Source: Hyphomicrobiales bacterium
GTDB lineage: Bacteria; Pseudomonadota; Alphaproteobacteria; Rhizobiales; Rhizobiaceae
Assembly (NCBI GenBank): GCA_900468285.1
Contig: UBTF01000012.1
Span: 310,001-374,000 of the forward strand
Length of the DNA stretch: 64,000 bases
Direction: 5' to 3'
Under the pieces are notes generated by a model. The model did not search any database and was not told the origin of the DNA. It saw only the letters and a list, made by a program, of their open reading frames with translations. Positions 8,816-17,547 of this stretch are shown one piece after another; position 1 is the first letter of the stretch; the number at the start of each line of letters is the position of its first letter. Both the position numbers and the translations under genes were made by a program.

Positions 8816-9388
8816 ATGTTCGACCCACGCGAAAAAATTGCACTGTTTATCGATGGGGCCAATCTCTACGCCGCTTCCAAGAGCCTGGGATTCGACATCG
8901 ACTACCGCAAACTTTTGAAAGCATTTCAAAAGAGAGGCTATCTCCTGCGCGCCTATTACTACACGGCGCTGATCGAGGATCAGGAGTATTCCTCCATTCG
9001 TCCGCTGATCGACTGGCTGGATTATAATGGCTACAAGGTCGTTACGAAGCCCGCGAAAGAATTCACCGACGCCATGGGTCGCCGCAAGATCAAGGGCAAC
9101 ATGGATATCGAACTTGCTGTCGATGCCATGGAGCAGTCGGAGACCGTCGATCACCTCGTTCTGTTCTCTGGTGACGGCGACTTCACGACGCTCGTTGATG
9201 CGCTTCAGCGTCGGGGCCGCAAGGTTTCCGTCATCTCAACAATGTCGACCCAACCGCCGATGATTGCAGACGATCTCCGCCGGCAGGCGGATCACTTCAT
9301 CGATCTTCTTTCCTTGAAAGCAGAGATTGGTCGCGATCCGAGTGAACGTGCCCATCGCGTCACAGAGCCTGTGGAAACGGTCGAGTAA
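8816..9388 (+). CDS. NYN-domain (LabA/DUF88-like) protein
   Basis: The 190-residue protein is a PIN-like NYN domain. Acidic motifs are LFIDGANLY (about 10-18), KGNMDIELAVDAM (about 94-106) and FSGDGDFTTLVD (about 116-127), which would form a metal-binding nuclease site. NYN proteins are predicted RNA-processing nucleases; the closest described homologues are LabA-type proteins. I chose ATG 8816 over an in-frame TTG at 8807 because AGGAGG at 8799-8804 is 11 bases before the ATG and only 2 before the TTG. It is divergent from rpoZ. Substrate unknown. Confidence 0.85.
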   Translation: MFDPREKIALFIDGANLYAASKSLGFDIDYRKLLKAFQKRGYLLRAYYYTALIEDQEYSSIRPLIDWLDYNGYKVVTKPAKEFTDAMGRRKIKGNMDIELAVDAMEQSETVDHLVLFSGDGDFTTLVDALQRRGRKVSVISTMSTQPPMIADDLRRQADHFIDLLSLKAEIGRDPSERAHRVTEPVETVE

Positions 9389-9415
9389 AAGATACTTTCG
9401 TCTTACTATCGGAAG

Positions 9416-9441
9416 TGCGCGCATCTTCGTTGATGCGCGCA
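9416..9441 (+). terminator. Hairpin after the NYN gene
   Basis: TGCGCGCATC (9416-9425) pairs perfectly with GATGCGCGCA (9432-9441) around the loop TTCGTT. It lies 28 bases after the NYN stop. The downstream tract is only moderately T-rich. Confidence 0.6.
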
Positions 9442-9566
9442 ATTTACTTAATTAGAATTTACAATGTATTCGCACGTAATTTTAGCTAATCATTAAGCAT
9501 AAATGTGTTTTCCTTTGAGGAATTGGCACGAACGGGGTCGTGCATCGGTTTTCAGGGGAACGACGC

Positions 9567-11063
9567 ATGACTGGTAAAAATGGCGGACAACAACTCGCCG
9601 AAAGACTTCAATTTCTTGGCCTGGGGTCCGAGCAGAGGCAAGACCTCGCGGCATTGAAGCAAGTGATTACCGCCTCGCTCGATGGTTCGCTGGACGCCTT
9701 CTACCGCAAGGCGAAGACCGTCCCTGATACGGCCAGGTTCTTCAGCAGCGAAGCGCACATCAATCATGCAAAATCGATGCAGATCAAGCATTGGACGCAT
9801 ATTTCCTCCGCAACATTCGATAACGACTACGTAACAGCCGTCACGGCGATTGGCCGTACCCACGCGCGGCTGGGCCTGGAGCCGCGCTGGTATATTGGCG
9901 GCTACGCCCTCATTCTGGAAGGCATCATCAAGGCTGTCGTCGAAAAGGAACTCAAGGGCTTTCTTGTCGAGAAAAAAGGCAAAAAGGTCGCCAAGGACGT
10001 AACGGTCGCAATCAAGGCTGCCCTTCTCGATATGGACTATTCCATTTCGGTCTATCTGGAAGCGCTTGCCGAGGAGAGAGCAAAGGCCGAGGCCGAGCAG
10101 CAGCGGATGAAAGACGAGCAGCAGCACGTTCTTTCGATGTTGAACGACGCGCTGAACCATATGGCTCAGGGAGATCTGACCTCCCGCCTGGACGGCAAAC
10201 TTGCCGCCGAGTTCGATGAACTCAAGAACAACTTCAACATGGCCGTTGCCAAGCTATCCGGCGCTTTTTCAGAGATCATCGAAGAATCACACAAGATCTC
10301 CGAAAACACCCGCGAATTGACATCCTCCACCGACGACATGGCCCGCCGCACCGAGCAGCAAGCCGCGTCTCTTGAACAGACGGCTGCCGCCCTGGACCAG
10401 ATCACGACGATTTCCAAACAGTCCGCCCAGCGCACACAGCAGGCGCAGGATATCGTCAAGAGCTCGGCGGAAGAAGCCCAACGCTCCCGCCACGTCGTGA
10501 TCGAAGCCGTTGAAGCAATGAGCGCCATCGAGGAATCGTCGCAGCGGATCACCCAGATTGTCAGCGTCATCGATGAAATTGCCTTCCAGACGAATCTGCT
10601 TGCCCTGAATGCCGGCGTAGAGGCCGCCCGCGCTGGCGAGGCAGGAAAGGGCTTTGCCGTTGTGGCGCAAGAGGTGCGTGAACTGGCGCAACGCTCTGCC
10701 AACGCCGCCAAGGAAATTCGCGCTCTCATCGACAAGTCGTCGCAGGATGTCACCCACGGGGTTTCTCTGGTCAACCGAACCGGTGAAGCGCTCAATTCGA
10801 TTGGCGGCAAGGTCGATCATATCCAGGAACATATCGGCGCCATTACCCAGGCTGTGCAGGAGCAGGCCATGGGCATTCAGGAGATCAATTCGGCAATCAG
10901 CAGCATGGATCAATTGACCCAGCAAAATGCGGCCATGGTGGAGGAAACCAATGCCGCAACGCATGGTCTTAGCGACGTCAGCACCAATCTCGCCGAGCTT
11001 GTGAGACGCTTCAACGTGCAAGGCGCAGTGCGCCAGGAACAACGGCAACACCGCGCCGCGTGA
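9567..11063 (+). CDS. Globin-coupled methyl-accepting chemotaxis protein (aerotaxis-type)
   Basis: The 498-residue soluble receptor has an N-terminal protoglobin sensor (about 10-175). The proximal haem histidine is probably H99 in GRTHARLGLEPRWYIGGY, the hallmark of globin-coupled sensors such as HemAT. A HAMP-like stretch (about 195-240; MAQGDLTSRLDG) and a signalling domain follow, with the hairpin tip EIAFQTNLLALNAGVEAARA and GKGFAVVAQEVRELAQRS. No membrane helix is present, and the tail lacks an NWETF-type CheR/CheB pentapeptide. ATG 9567 is preferred over GTG 9540 because AGGGGAA lies 6 bases upstream. It probably senses oxygen in the cytoplasm. Confidence 0.93.
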   Translation: MTGKNGGQQLAERLQFLGLGSEQRQDLAALKQVITASLDGSLDAFYRKAKTVPDTARFFSSEAHINHAKSMQIKHWTHISSATFDNDYVTAVTAIGRTHARLGLEPRWYIGGYALILEGIIKAVVEKELKGFLVEKKGKKVAKDVTVAIKAALLDMDYSISVYLEALAEERAKAEAEQQRMKDEQQHVLSMLNDALNHMAQGDLTSRLDGKLAAEFDELKNNFNMAVAKLSGAFSEIIEESHKISENTRELTSSTDDMARRTEQQAASLEQTAAALDQITTISKQSAQRTQQAQDIVKSSAEEAQRSRHVVIEAVEAMSAIEESSQRITQIVSVIDEIAFQTNLLALNAGVEAARAGEAGKGFAVVAQEVRELAQRSANAAKEIRALIDKSSQDVTHGVSLVNRTGEALNSIGGKVDHIQEHIGAITQAVQEQAMGIQEINSAISSMDQLTQQNAAMVEETNAATHGLSDVSTNLAELVRRFNVQGAVRQEQRQHRAA

Positions 11064-11090
11064 TGCTTCCATCCATATGATTTTGCAAGA

Positions 11091-11129
11091 AAAAGCGCCG
11101 GAGTGGGCTCTGAGCTCCCGCTGGCGCTT
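11091..11129 (+). terminator. Intrinsic terminator after the globin-coupled receptor
   Basis: AAAGCGCC (11091-11098) and GGCGCTTT (11122-11129) flank an internal GGGctctgagCTCCC stem. The outer arms are perfect, and a T/C-rich tail follows. Confidence 0.75.
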
Positions 11130-11304
11130 TCTTCTTGACGGACCGTGAGCCAGGGCCTGGCAAAAAGTCCTGCGGAGAATGGCCAAAACATTTCAGTTCA
11201 TTCTTTTTTTCTTATGATAATGCTGCGGATTATTGTATCAAATTACCGAATGATCGGCTGCTTCGGGCCGGCGCGGCAATGAAAGCAGCAGATTACAAAA
11301 GCCC

Positions 11305-13341
11305 ATGGAAGGTATCGCGTCTAAAGAACAACGCCGTCTGGCGGCGCTGGAAAGCTACAACGTCCTTGATACCCCGCGTGAGCAGGACTTCGATGACATA
11401 GCGCAACTCGCCTCCACGATTTGCGGAACGCCGATTGCAGTTGTCAATCTGATCGGTGAGGACAGACAGTTCTTCAAGGCAGAGGTTGGTTTGGGCGTCC
11501 GCGAAACGCCCATCGACAGTTCATTTTGCGCAAAAGCGATTCTTGAGCAGGATTTCATGATGGTGGCGGATGCCACCCAAGACCCGCGCTTCAACTGCAA
11601 TCCTCTCGTCACCGGCCAACCCAATATTCGTTTCTATGCGGGTGCGCTCCTCAAATCCGACGACGATCTGGCGATTGGGACGGTTTGCGTTCTTGGCTAT
11701 GAGCCGAAGCAATTGAGCGAAGACCAGAAACGGTCTCTTCAGGCGCTGGCAAGGCAGGTCATGTCTCAACTTGAGTTGCGACGCACCATGCAGGGCATGT
11801 CGCATGATCTGGCACTGGAGCGCCGTCTTTCAGCAAAACGGCAGATCCGCGCATCCAAGGTCGGAGCCAAGAACGAAGAGCTGCTCGTTAATGACGCCCG
11901 TTCCAAGGCCGCTCATGACGCAGGCCGCATCGGCATTTTCGAAGTCGATATCGAATCCAACGACATGATTGTATCTGAGGAATTCTGCCGCATCTTCGGT
12001 GTCCCCTCGCAGCGCAATTATAATGCCTCCGTATTTCAGAAACTCATTATCGACGAGGACAAGAAGACGGCTTCCGAAGCCGCCAGCAGCGGCGATGCCA
12101 ACGCGCCTTTGAGCGTCGAATACCGCATCCGGCGTGGCAACGACCAGCGTGTTCGCTGGGTCGCCCGCCGCGCGCAATTCGTTGAAGACGATCTGGGAAG
12201 ACCGTCCAAGATGATCGGCGTCGTCATCGATGTTACCGACTCCAAGCGCAAGGATGCGCGCATCGCAGCGCTTCTGACATTGGGCGACCGCCTGCGGGTC
12301 GGCAAGACAGTCGAAGACATCTCCCGCATAGCATCGGAGATTCTGGCCGAGGGACTGTCCGTCACCCGCGCCGGTTATGCATCGATCAACAGCGCCACGG
12401 GCAATCTCTTCGTTGAATTCAACTGGCTTGCCGCCGACGTGCCATCGATTGCCGGGCATCACGCTTTGAACGAATTCTCCGCAACCATCGACCGGCTCGA
12501 TGTTGGCGACACCTTGGCCGTGCCGAACGTGAACGCTGCAAGCTGGTTGGAAGCGGATCTTGAAGCCTATGTGGCGCTGGGCGTCCGCTCCTTCGTCAAG
12601 GTTCCTATCATCGATCGCGGCATTCTCGTCGGCGTCCTCTTCGCGCATGATTCGAGGCCGCGTTTCTGGAGCAAGCTTGAGCTGGATTTCGCCTGGGGCG
12701 TCGCAGACAGGGCCTATGCAGCAATAGCCCGGTTGAACGCCGAGTCTGAACAGCGCCTGCTGAACCAGGAACTCAGTCACCGCCTGAAGAACACGCTTTC
12801 CATCGTTCAGGCCATTGCCGCACAGACCCTGCGCAATGTCACTGAAAAGGATGCCGTCGCCGCCTTTAACGGCCGCCTGCACGCGCTGAGCTCCGCCCAT
12901 GATGTGCTGCTTCAGCAATCATGGTCGACGGCACGGCTCCGCGACGTTATCGGCAAGGTCATGCATCTTCATGCCACCGATGGCAAGATCGTCATCTCTG
13001 GACCCGAGGTTCCGCTCGGTCCCAAGGCCGGTCTGTCATTATCGCTGCTGCTGCACGAGTTGGGAACGAACGCCATAAAGTATGGCGCACTCTCAACCGA
13101 CGCAGGCACCGTCAACATCAGCTGGCATGTCTCTGACGATTCGGAAAAGCCGATTTTGACCCTGAAATGGGAAGAGAGAGGCGGTCCACCCGCGACCGAG
13201 CCTGAGCGTAGAGGATTTGGCTCACGCCTTATCCGCATGGGCATCGCAGGGACAGGTGATGTCGAGAAAAACTTCACGCCATCAGGCCTAATTGCGACCT
13301 TCCGCGCGCCGCTCTCACTGGTCATGGAGCTTGGAGAATAG
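11305..13341 (+). CDS. GAF-PAS-GAF HWE-family sensor histidine kinase
   Basis: The 678-residue soluble kinase starts with a GAF domain (about 5-160; LDTPREQDFDDIAQLAS). A PAS/PAC region follows (about 190-315; GIFEVDIESNDMIVSEEFCR, GVVIDVTD), then a second GAF (about 325-480) and an HWE kinase core. In the core the phospho-histidine is in LNQELSHRLKNTL, the HWE-type N-box is LLHELGTNAIKYGALS, and LKWEERGGP carries the family W-x-E. No membrane segment is visible, so it senses a cytosolic signal. HWE kinases in alphaproteobacteria feed general stress and light pathways through single-domain regulators. No response regulator is adjacent. Confidence 0.92.
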   Translation: MEGIASKEQRRLAALESYNVLDTPREQDFDDIAQLASTICGTPIAVVNLIGEDRQFFKAEVGLGVRETPIDSSFCAKAILEQDFMMVADATQDPRFNCNPLVTGQPNIRFYAGALLKSDDDLAIGTVCVLGYEPKQLSEDQKRSLQALARQVMSQLELRRTMQGMSHDLALERRLSAKRQIRASKVGAKNEELLVNDARSKAAHDAGRIGIFEVDIESNDMIVSEEFCRIFGVPSQRNYNASVFQKLIIDEDKKTASEAASSGDANAPLSVEYRIRRGNDQRVRWVARRAQFVEDDLGRPSKMIGVVIDVTDSKRKDARIAALLTLGDRLRVGKTVEDISRIASEILAEGLSVTRAGYASINSATGNLFVEFNWLAADVPSIAGHHALNEFSATIDRLDVGDTLAVPNVNAASWLEADLEAYVALGVRSFVKVPIIDRGILVGVLFAHDSRPRFWSKLELDFAWGVADRAYAAIARLNAESEQRLLNQELSHRLKNTLSIVQAIAAQTLRNVTEKDAVAAFNGRLHALSSAHDVLLQQSWSTARLRDVIGKVMHLHATDGKIVISGPEVPLGPKAGLSLSLLLHELGTNAIKYGALSTDAGTVNISWHVSDDSEKPILTLKWEERGGPPATEPERRGFGSRLIRMGIAGTGDVEKNFTPSGLIATFRAPLSLVMELGE

Positions 13342-13363
13342 CTGCCGCATCAAGCGGCCAGCT

Positions 13364-13385
13364 ACACATCGCAACGCCGATGTGT
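13364..13385. terminator. Hairpin between converging HWE kinase and smpB
   Basis: ACACATCG (13364-13371) pairs with CGATGTGT (13378-13385). It lies 22 bases after the kinase stop and 5 bases after the smpB stop, so it could serve both directions. T-tracts are short. Confidence 0.5.
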
Positions 13386-13389
13386 CGGT

Positions 13390-13872
13390 TTAGCTTGCGC
13401 CGCCCTTGAGAAGACGGGATTTCTGGCGGTTCCAGTCCCGTTCCTTCTCCGTCTCACGCTTGTCATGCAGCTTCTTGCCCTTGGCGAGCGCCAGTTCCAG
13501 CTTCGCCCTGCCCTTGTCGTTGAAGTAGATCTTCAGCGGCACAAGCGTCATGCCTTCGCGGTTGATACCAACGCGCATCCGGTTGATCTCGCGCTTCGAC
13601 AGCAGAAGTTTGCGGCGTCGGCGGGGTTCATGATTGAAACGGTTGGCCTGCAGATATTCCGGCAGATGCGAATTGATCAGCCAGATTTCATTGCCTTCGT
13701 CAGATGCGTAGGATTCGGCAATATTGGCCTTGCCTTCGCGCAGTGACTTCACCTCGGTTCCAGTCAGCACGATGCCAGCCTCGTACGTATCGAGGATTTC
13801 ATAGTTGAAGCGAGCCTTGCGGTTTTCCGCAACGATCTTGTTCACCACACGCTGACTGCCTTTGGGGGCCAT
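13390..13872 (-). CDS. smpB: SsrA-binding protein SmpB
   Basis: SmpB binds tmRNA and delivers it to stalled ribosomes for trans-translation. The 160-residue protein has the diagnostic [20 protein letters not shown] start of the beta-barrel. It also has [13 protein letters not shown], the [11 protein letters not shown] segment and the basic tail [20 protein letters not shown], which acts in the decoding centre. It lies upstream of nothing on its own strand and converges with the HWE kinase. No tmRNA gene was seen nearby. Confidence 0.97.
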   Translation of the reverse strand: MAPKGSQRVVNKIVAENRKARFNYEILDTYEAGIVLTGTEVKSLREGKANIAESYASDEGNEIWLINSHLPEYLQANRFNHEPRRRRKLLLSKREINRMRVGINREGMTLVPLKIYFNDKGRAKLELALAKGKKLHDKRETEKERDWNRQKSRLLKGGAS

Positions 13873-13951
13873 TTTTCAATCCGTATATATTCTGGAGCCG
13901 CAATGATCTGCGGGTCGATGCCCCCTATGTAGTGGCCGGGGCTCGAAAAGT

Positions 13952-13979
13952 GAAGGTGCGCAATTGCCAGCGCACCTTC
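13952..13979 (-). terminator. Terminator after dapA
   Basis: GAAGGTGCGC (13952-13961) pairs perfectly with GCGCACCTTC (13970-13979), loop 8. On the minus strand it begins 9 bases after the dapA stop and is followed by ACTTTTCG. Confidence 0.65.
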
Positions 13980-13987
13980 TATCCTTG

Positions 13988-14872
13988 CTAGTGCATAAGG
14001 CCTGCGTGTTTCAACGCAGCATCGATTGCTGCCTCTGTTGCAGGCTCAAGCGTGTCCATCAGTGGCGAGCGGACCTTGCGGCTGCCATTGCGGGTGCGCG
14101 ACAGAGCGTATTTCGTACCGCAAACGCCCGGCTCCATGAAGATTGCCTTATGCAGCGGCATCAGCCGGTCCTGATATTCGAGCGCGCGCGCATAATCGCC
14201 CGCAAGCGTCGCCGCCTGGAATTCGGCACACAGACGCGGCGCGACATTGGCCGCCACCGAAATACAGCCAACGCCGCCATGGGCGTTGAAGCCAAGCGCC
14301 GTCGCATCTTCGCCGGACAATTGGACGAAGTCCTTGCCACAGGCGATACGCTGTTCCGAGACGCGGTCGATCTTGCCGGTCGCATCTTTCACGCCAACGA
14401 TGTTCTTGTGAGCTTTGGCAAGCGCGCCCATCGTCTCCGGCGTCATGTCGATGACGGAGCGCGGCGGGATGTTATAGATGATGATCGGCAGCGTCACGGC
14501 TTCGGCGATTGCGGAAAAATGCGCAAACAGGCCCTTTTGCGTTGGCTTGTTGTAATAGGGTGTGACGACCAGCAGGGCATCGGCTCCCACTTCCTGCGCG
14601 TGGAGCGCGAGCTCAATGGCTTCATGCGTGTTGTTGGAGCCTGCACCAGCGATGACAGGAACCCGTTTGGCCGCCGTTTCTACGCACAATTCAACGACAC
14701 GTTTGTGCTCGTCATGGGACAGGGTCGGAGATTCCCCTGTGGTGCCGACGGGCACAAGGCCGCTGCTGCCTTCAGCAATTTGCCATTCCACATGGGCGGC
14801 AAACGCCGTTTCGTCCACAGCGCCATCGGCGGTGAACGGCGTAATGAGGGCGGGAATGGATCCCTTGAACAT
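13988..14872 (-). CDS. dapA: 4-hydroxy-tetrahydrodipicolinate synthase
   Basis: DapA condenses pyruvate with aspartate semialdehyde, the first step specific to lysine and diaminopimelate. Visible elements are [12 protein letters not shown] (about 43-54), the tyrosine in [13 protein letters not shown] and the Schiff-base lysine in [15 protein letters not shown] chose ATG 14872 (294 residues, [13 protein letters not shown]) because AAGGAG sits 6 bases upstream and the usual DapA length is about 292. An upstream in-frame start at 14914 would add 14 atypical residues. The smpB-dapA pairing is common in rhizobia. Confidence 0.96.
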   Translation of the reverse strand: MFKGSIPALITPFTADGAVDETAFAAHVEWQIAEGSSGLVPVGTTGESPTLSHDEHKRVVELCVETAAKRVPVIAGAGSNNTHEAIELALHAQEVGADALLVVTPYYNKPTQKGLFAHFSAIAEAVTLPIIIYNIPPRSVIDMTPETMGALAKAHKNIVGVKDATGKIDRVSEQRIACGKDFVQLSGEDATALGFNAHGGVGCISVAANVAPRLCAEFQAATLAGDYARALEYQDRLMPLHKAIFMEPGVCGTKYALSRTRNGSRKVRSPLMDTLEPATEAAIDAALKHAGLMH

Positions 14873-15247
14873 GCAAAACTCCTTGCGGTGAGCCAGTTCA
14901 TGCTTCAGCCGCATTCCTTGGTTAAAACGCTGTCACATTAGTGTGGGGCCAAGCGACCGACAAGCTGTTTACAGCGCCTTTTGGGCCTTCGAATGCAAAT
15001 AGTTTCAGAGCTTGTGCATAAGCGGCATTCCAACGCTTAAAACCCTGCAACATAGGTGAAAGACACGCCATCTGACCGATATTTGATCGAATGCGAGGCT
15101 TATGGGTAAGGTTTCGTTAAGGATGAAAGCCGCTAATGAAGGGGTATGAACCGCTAAAGGGCCTGGCTGGAAGAAGCCTCCCTTTATGCAGGCTTTAAAG
15201 GAGGTTGGGGCGCACTTATATGCTGCTCCAAAGTCGCGGGTAGAGGC
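14873..15247. other. Intergenic region between divergent dapA and lytic transglycosylase genes
   Basis: No gene is seen in these 375 bases. They must carry the promoters of both flanking genes. An imperfect inverted repeat CCTCCCTTTA / TTAAAGGAGG lies at about 15177-15205, inside the probable 5' leader of the transglycosylase. The stretch AAAGGAGG in its right arm resembles an unused ribosome-binding site. Confidence 0.5.
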
Positions 15248-17323
15248 ATGAAGAAAACAGCTTTAAGCTTGATGGCAGCCGGTCTCGCCGCAACCGTGTG
15301 GACCGCATGGGCGGGCGCTGCGCCCGAAGGCCTTGTTGTTCCCCTTCCTTTCGTCAAACCCGATGCGCCGACGGTGCCCGCCTTCCTGCCCGCGACGCCG
15401 GAGGTTACCGGCTCCATAATCAGACCCAATAATCCGCTTGATGTCCGCGACCTCAAAGCCGGGCTCGACGCTCTTTCCAGCCGGGATGTCGCGCGCGCGG
15501 TCTCCATCCGCAACGCACTCGCGCCCACAGCTCTCGACCGCCACATTCTCACATGGGCCATTGCTATCTCCGGGCAGAGAGATGTGACCTTTAGCGAGAT
15601 TGCAGCTGCTCAGAAGGAACTTGCAGGCTGGCCCGGCGTGACGATTTTCCGCGCAAATGCCGAACGCGCCCTGCTACGTGAAAACCCACCAGTCCCTCAG
15701 GTCCTTGCGGCCTTCGGCACCAACCCACCGGAAACCCCGGAGGGCAAGGTGGCCTTGGCACTGGCCATGAAGGCTTCCGGCCATCTTCCACAGGCGCAAC
15801 AACTCGTTCGCCAGCTGTGGATCAGCGAGGGGATGGATACTGATTTGGAAGATCGCGTGATGGACCAGTTTCCATCCGAATTGTCTGCCGCCGACCATAA
15901 GGCACGGATGGATTACCTCATGTATAAGAGCCGTGTCAGCCAGGCGAAGCGTTTCGGCGACCTCGGCAAGGCGCAATCTCTCTACACCGCCTGGGCAGCA
16001 GTGCTCCAGCGAACCAAGAACGCGCCGGCCGCGCTGAACAGCGTAGGATCATCCCTTCGCAACGACCCCGCCTATCTGTTCGCGCGCGTAGAAAACTTGC
16101 GGCATCAGCAGAAATATGAGGACGCTGCCAAGCTTCTGGCACAGGCGCCGACTGATCCGGCAAAGCTCGTCAACCCCGGCGAATGGTGGAACGAGCGCCG
16201 CATCATTGCGCGTGGCCTCGCCGACCTTGGTGATTTTGCCCAAGCCTATACGATCTCGGCCAACCATTCCGCTACGTCGCCGGTGGATGTCGCGGATGCG
16301 GAATTTCATGCTGGCTGGTACGCGCTACGAGCGCTGCAAGATCCGGCCGCAGCGGCAAAGCACTTCAACGCACTTCTCGCCACCTCGAACAAGCCCTTGT
16401 CATCGTCTCGCGCCTATTACTGGCTGGGGCGCGCCGCAGAAGCTGGCGGACCGGGAGATGCGCGTGACTATTTCACCCGCGCCGCCGCGCACCCCGGCAC
16501 ATTTTATGGCCAACTCGCAGCCGCCCGAATCGGCACAAGCACGATCAATGTCGCCTATCCGACACCGACAGAAGGCGACCGCCAGCATTTTGCAGAACGG
16601 GAAGCCGTACGAGCCATCGAGCGACTGGAGAGTGCCGGATACGGCTGGCGTGCGGACAGCCTCTACCGGGCGCTTGCCGAACAGATAGACAGTCCCGGCG
16701 AACTGGCGATCCTCGCATCGCGCGCCGAAAGCAAGAACAGTCACCAGGTGTCACTGCAGATCGGCAAGACCGCCTTCGGTCGTGGCATAGACGCAGCCGC
16801 CCTCGCCTACCCCATCGGCGTCATCCCCGGCACGGCCAATATTTCCGGCTCGGGCAAGGCACTTGCCTATGCCATCGCCCGGCAGGAAAGCGCCTTCAAC
16901 CCCTCTGCCGTTTCGCCCGCCAATGCGCGCGGCCTGTTGCAGCTTTTGCCCGGGACAGCCAAGGGGGTCGCCAGCCGTCACGGCATGGAGTTCACGCAAG
17001 CCAAACTCACATCCGACGCTGGTTACAACGCGACCCTGGGCGCCCACTATCTTGGCGAACAAATCGAAAGCTTCGGCGGCTCCTACATCCTCACCTTCAT
17101 AGCCTATAATGCAGGGCCAAAACGCGTGACGGAGTGGATCAATCGCTACGGCGACCCGCGCGGCAAATCCATCGATGACGTTGTCGACTGGATCGAACGC
17201 ATCCCCTTCCCCGAAACCCGCAATTATGTTCAGCGGGTGATGGAGAACTATCAGGTCTACAAAACGCGCCTTGGCGAAAAAACAGACATCGTCACCGACC
17301 TTCGCAACGGCCGCTCCGGGTAG
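15248..17323 (+). CDS. slt: Soluble lytic murein transglycosylase
   Basis: The protein cleaves the MurNAc-GlcNAc bond of peptidoglycan to form anhydro ends, in the periplasm. The 691 residues begin with a signal peptide (MKKTALSLMAAGLAATVWTA). A long alpha-helical superhelix with TPR-like segments follows, then a C-terminal SLT domain from about residue 535. There YAIARQESAFNPSAVSPANA carries the catalytic glutamate, followed by GLLQLLPGTAKGVA and FIAYNAGPKRVTEW. Length and order match E. coli Slt70. AGAGG precedes the ATG. Confidence 0.93.
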   Translation: MKKTALSLMAAGLAATVWTAWAGAAPEGLVVPLPFVKPDAPTVPAFLPATPEVTGSIIRPNNPLDVRDLKAGLDALSSRDVARAVSIRNALAPTALDRHILTWAIAISGQRDVTFSEIAAAQKELAGWPGVTIFRANAERALLRENPPVPQVLAAFGTNPPETPEGKVALALAMKASGHLPQAQQLVRQLWISEGMDTDLEDRVMDQFPSELSAADHKARMDYLMYKSRVSQAKRFGDLGKAQSLYTAWAAVLQRTKNAPAALNSVGSSLRNDPAYLFARVENLRHQQKYEDAAKLLAQAPTDPAKLVNPGEWWNERRIIARGLADLGDFAQAYTISANHSATSPVDVADAEFHAGWYALRALQDPAAAAKHFNALLATSNKPLSSSRAYYWLGRAAEAGGPGDARDYFTRAAAHPGTFYGQLAAARIGTSTINVAYPTPTEGDRQHFAEREAVRAIERLESAGYGWRADSLYRALAEQIDSPGELAILASRAESKNSHQVSLQIGKTAFGRGIDAAALAYPIGVIPGTANISGSGKALAYAIARQESAFNPSAVSPANARGLLQLLPGTAKGVASRHGMEFTQAKLTSDAGYNATLGAHYLGEQIESFGGSYILTFIAYNAGPKRVTEWINRYGDPRGKSIDDVVDWIERIPFPETRNYVQRVMENYQVYKTRLGEKTDIVTDLRNGRSG

Positions 17324-17400
17324 AACGCCGCATATTTGCCAACGCAGAATTTGAGGCGGCGCCACAGCGGTATCCGCTCTCGCCTTCTTCGCACGCGTAC

Positions 17401-17422
17401 CCGCACCCGCACCCGCACCCGC
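17401..17422. repeat. Short CCCGCA microsatellite
   Basis: CCCGCA repeats about three and a half times just after ACGCGTA, between the transglycosylase stop and the porin terminator. It may simply be replication slippage in non-coding DNA. Confidence 0.6.
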
Positions 17423-17495
17423 TTTGTCACCGCAGCTCGCGGCCAAACTGCAAATCGATGACGTGCGCGATCTGACCTTGCTTCGTTAAAATAAA

Positions 17496-17521
17496 AAAGC
17501 CCGGCTCTAAAGCCGGGCTTT
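17496..17521 (-). terminator. Intrinsic terminator after the downstream porin
   Basis: A perfect 11-bp stem AAAGCCCGGCT (17496-17506) / AGCCGGGCTTT (17511-17521) with a 4-base loop lies 27 bases after the porin stop. T-runs follow on the minus strand, so it may also stop read-through from the transglycosylase. Confidence 0.9.
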
Positions 17522-17547
17522 CCATCACTAACCTAAGTCAGATCAGA

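Noticed and set aside
13873..13951. Search for tmRNA (ssrA) next to smpB
   Set aside because: No structure with the tmRNA tRNA-like ends or tag reading frame is visible near smpB.
17401..17422. CCCGCA repeats considered as a CRISPR or regulatory repeat
   Set aside because: The unit is only six bases without spacers and sits in a non-coding gap; simple slippage explains it.
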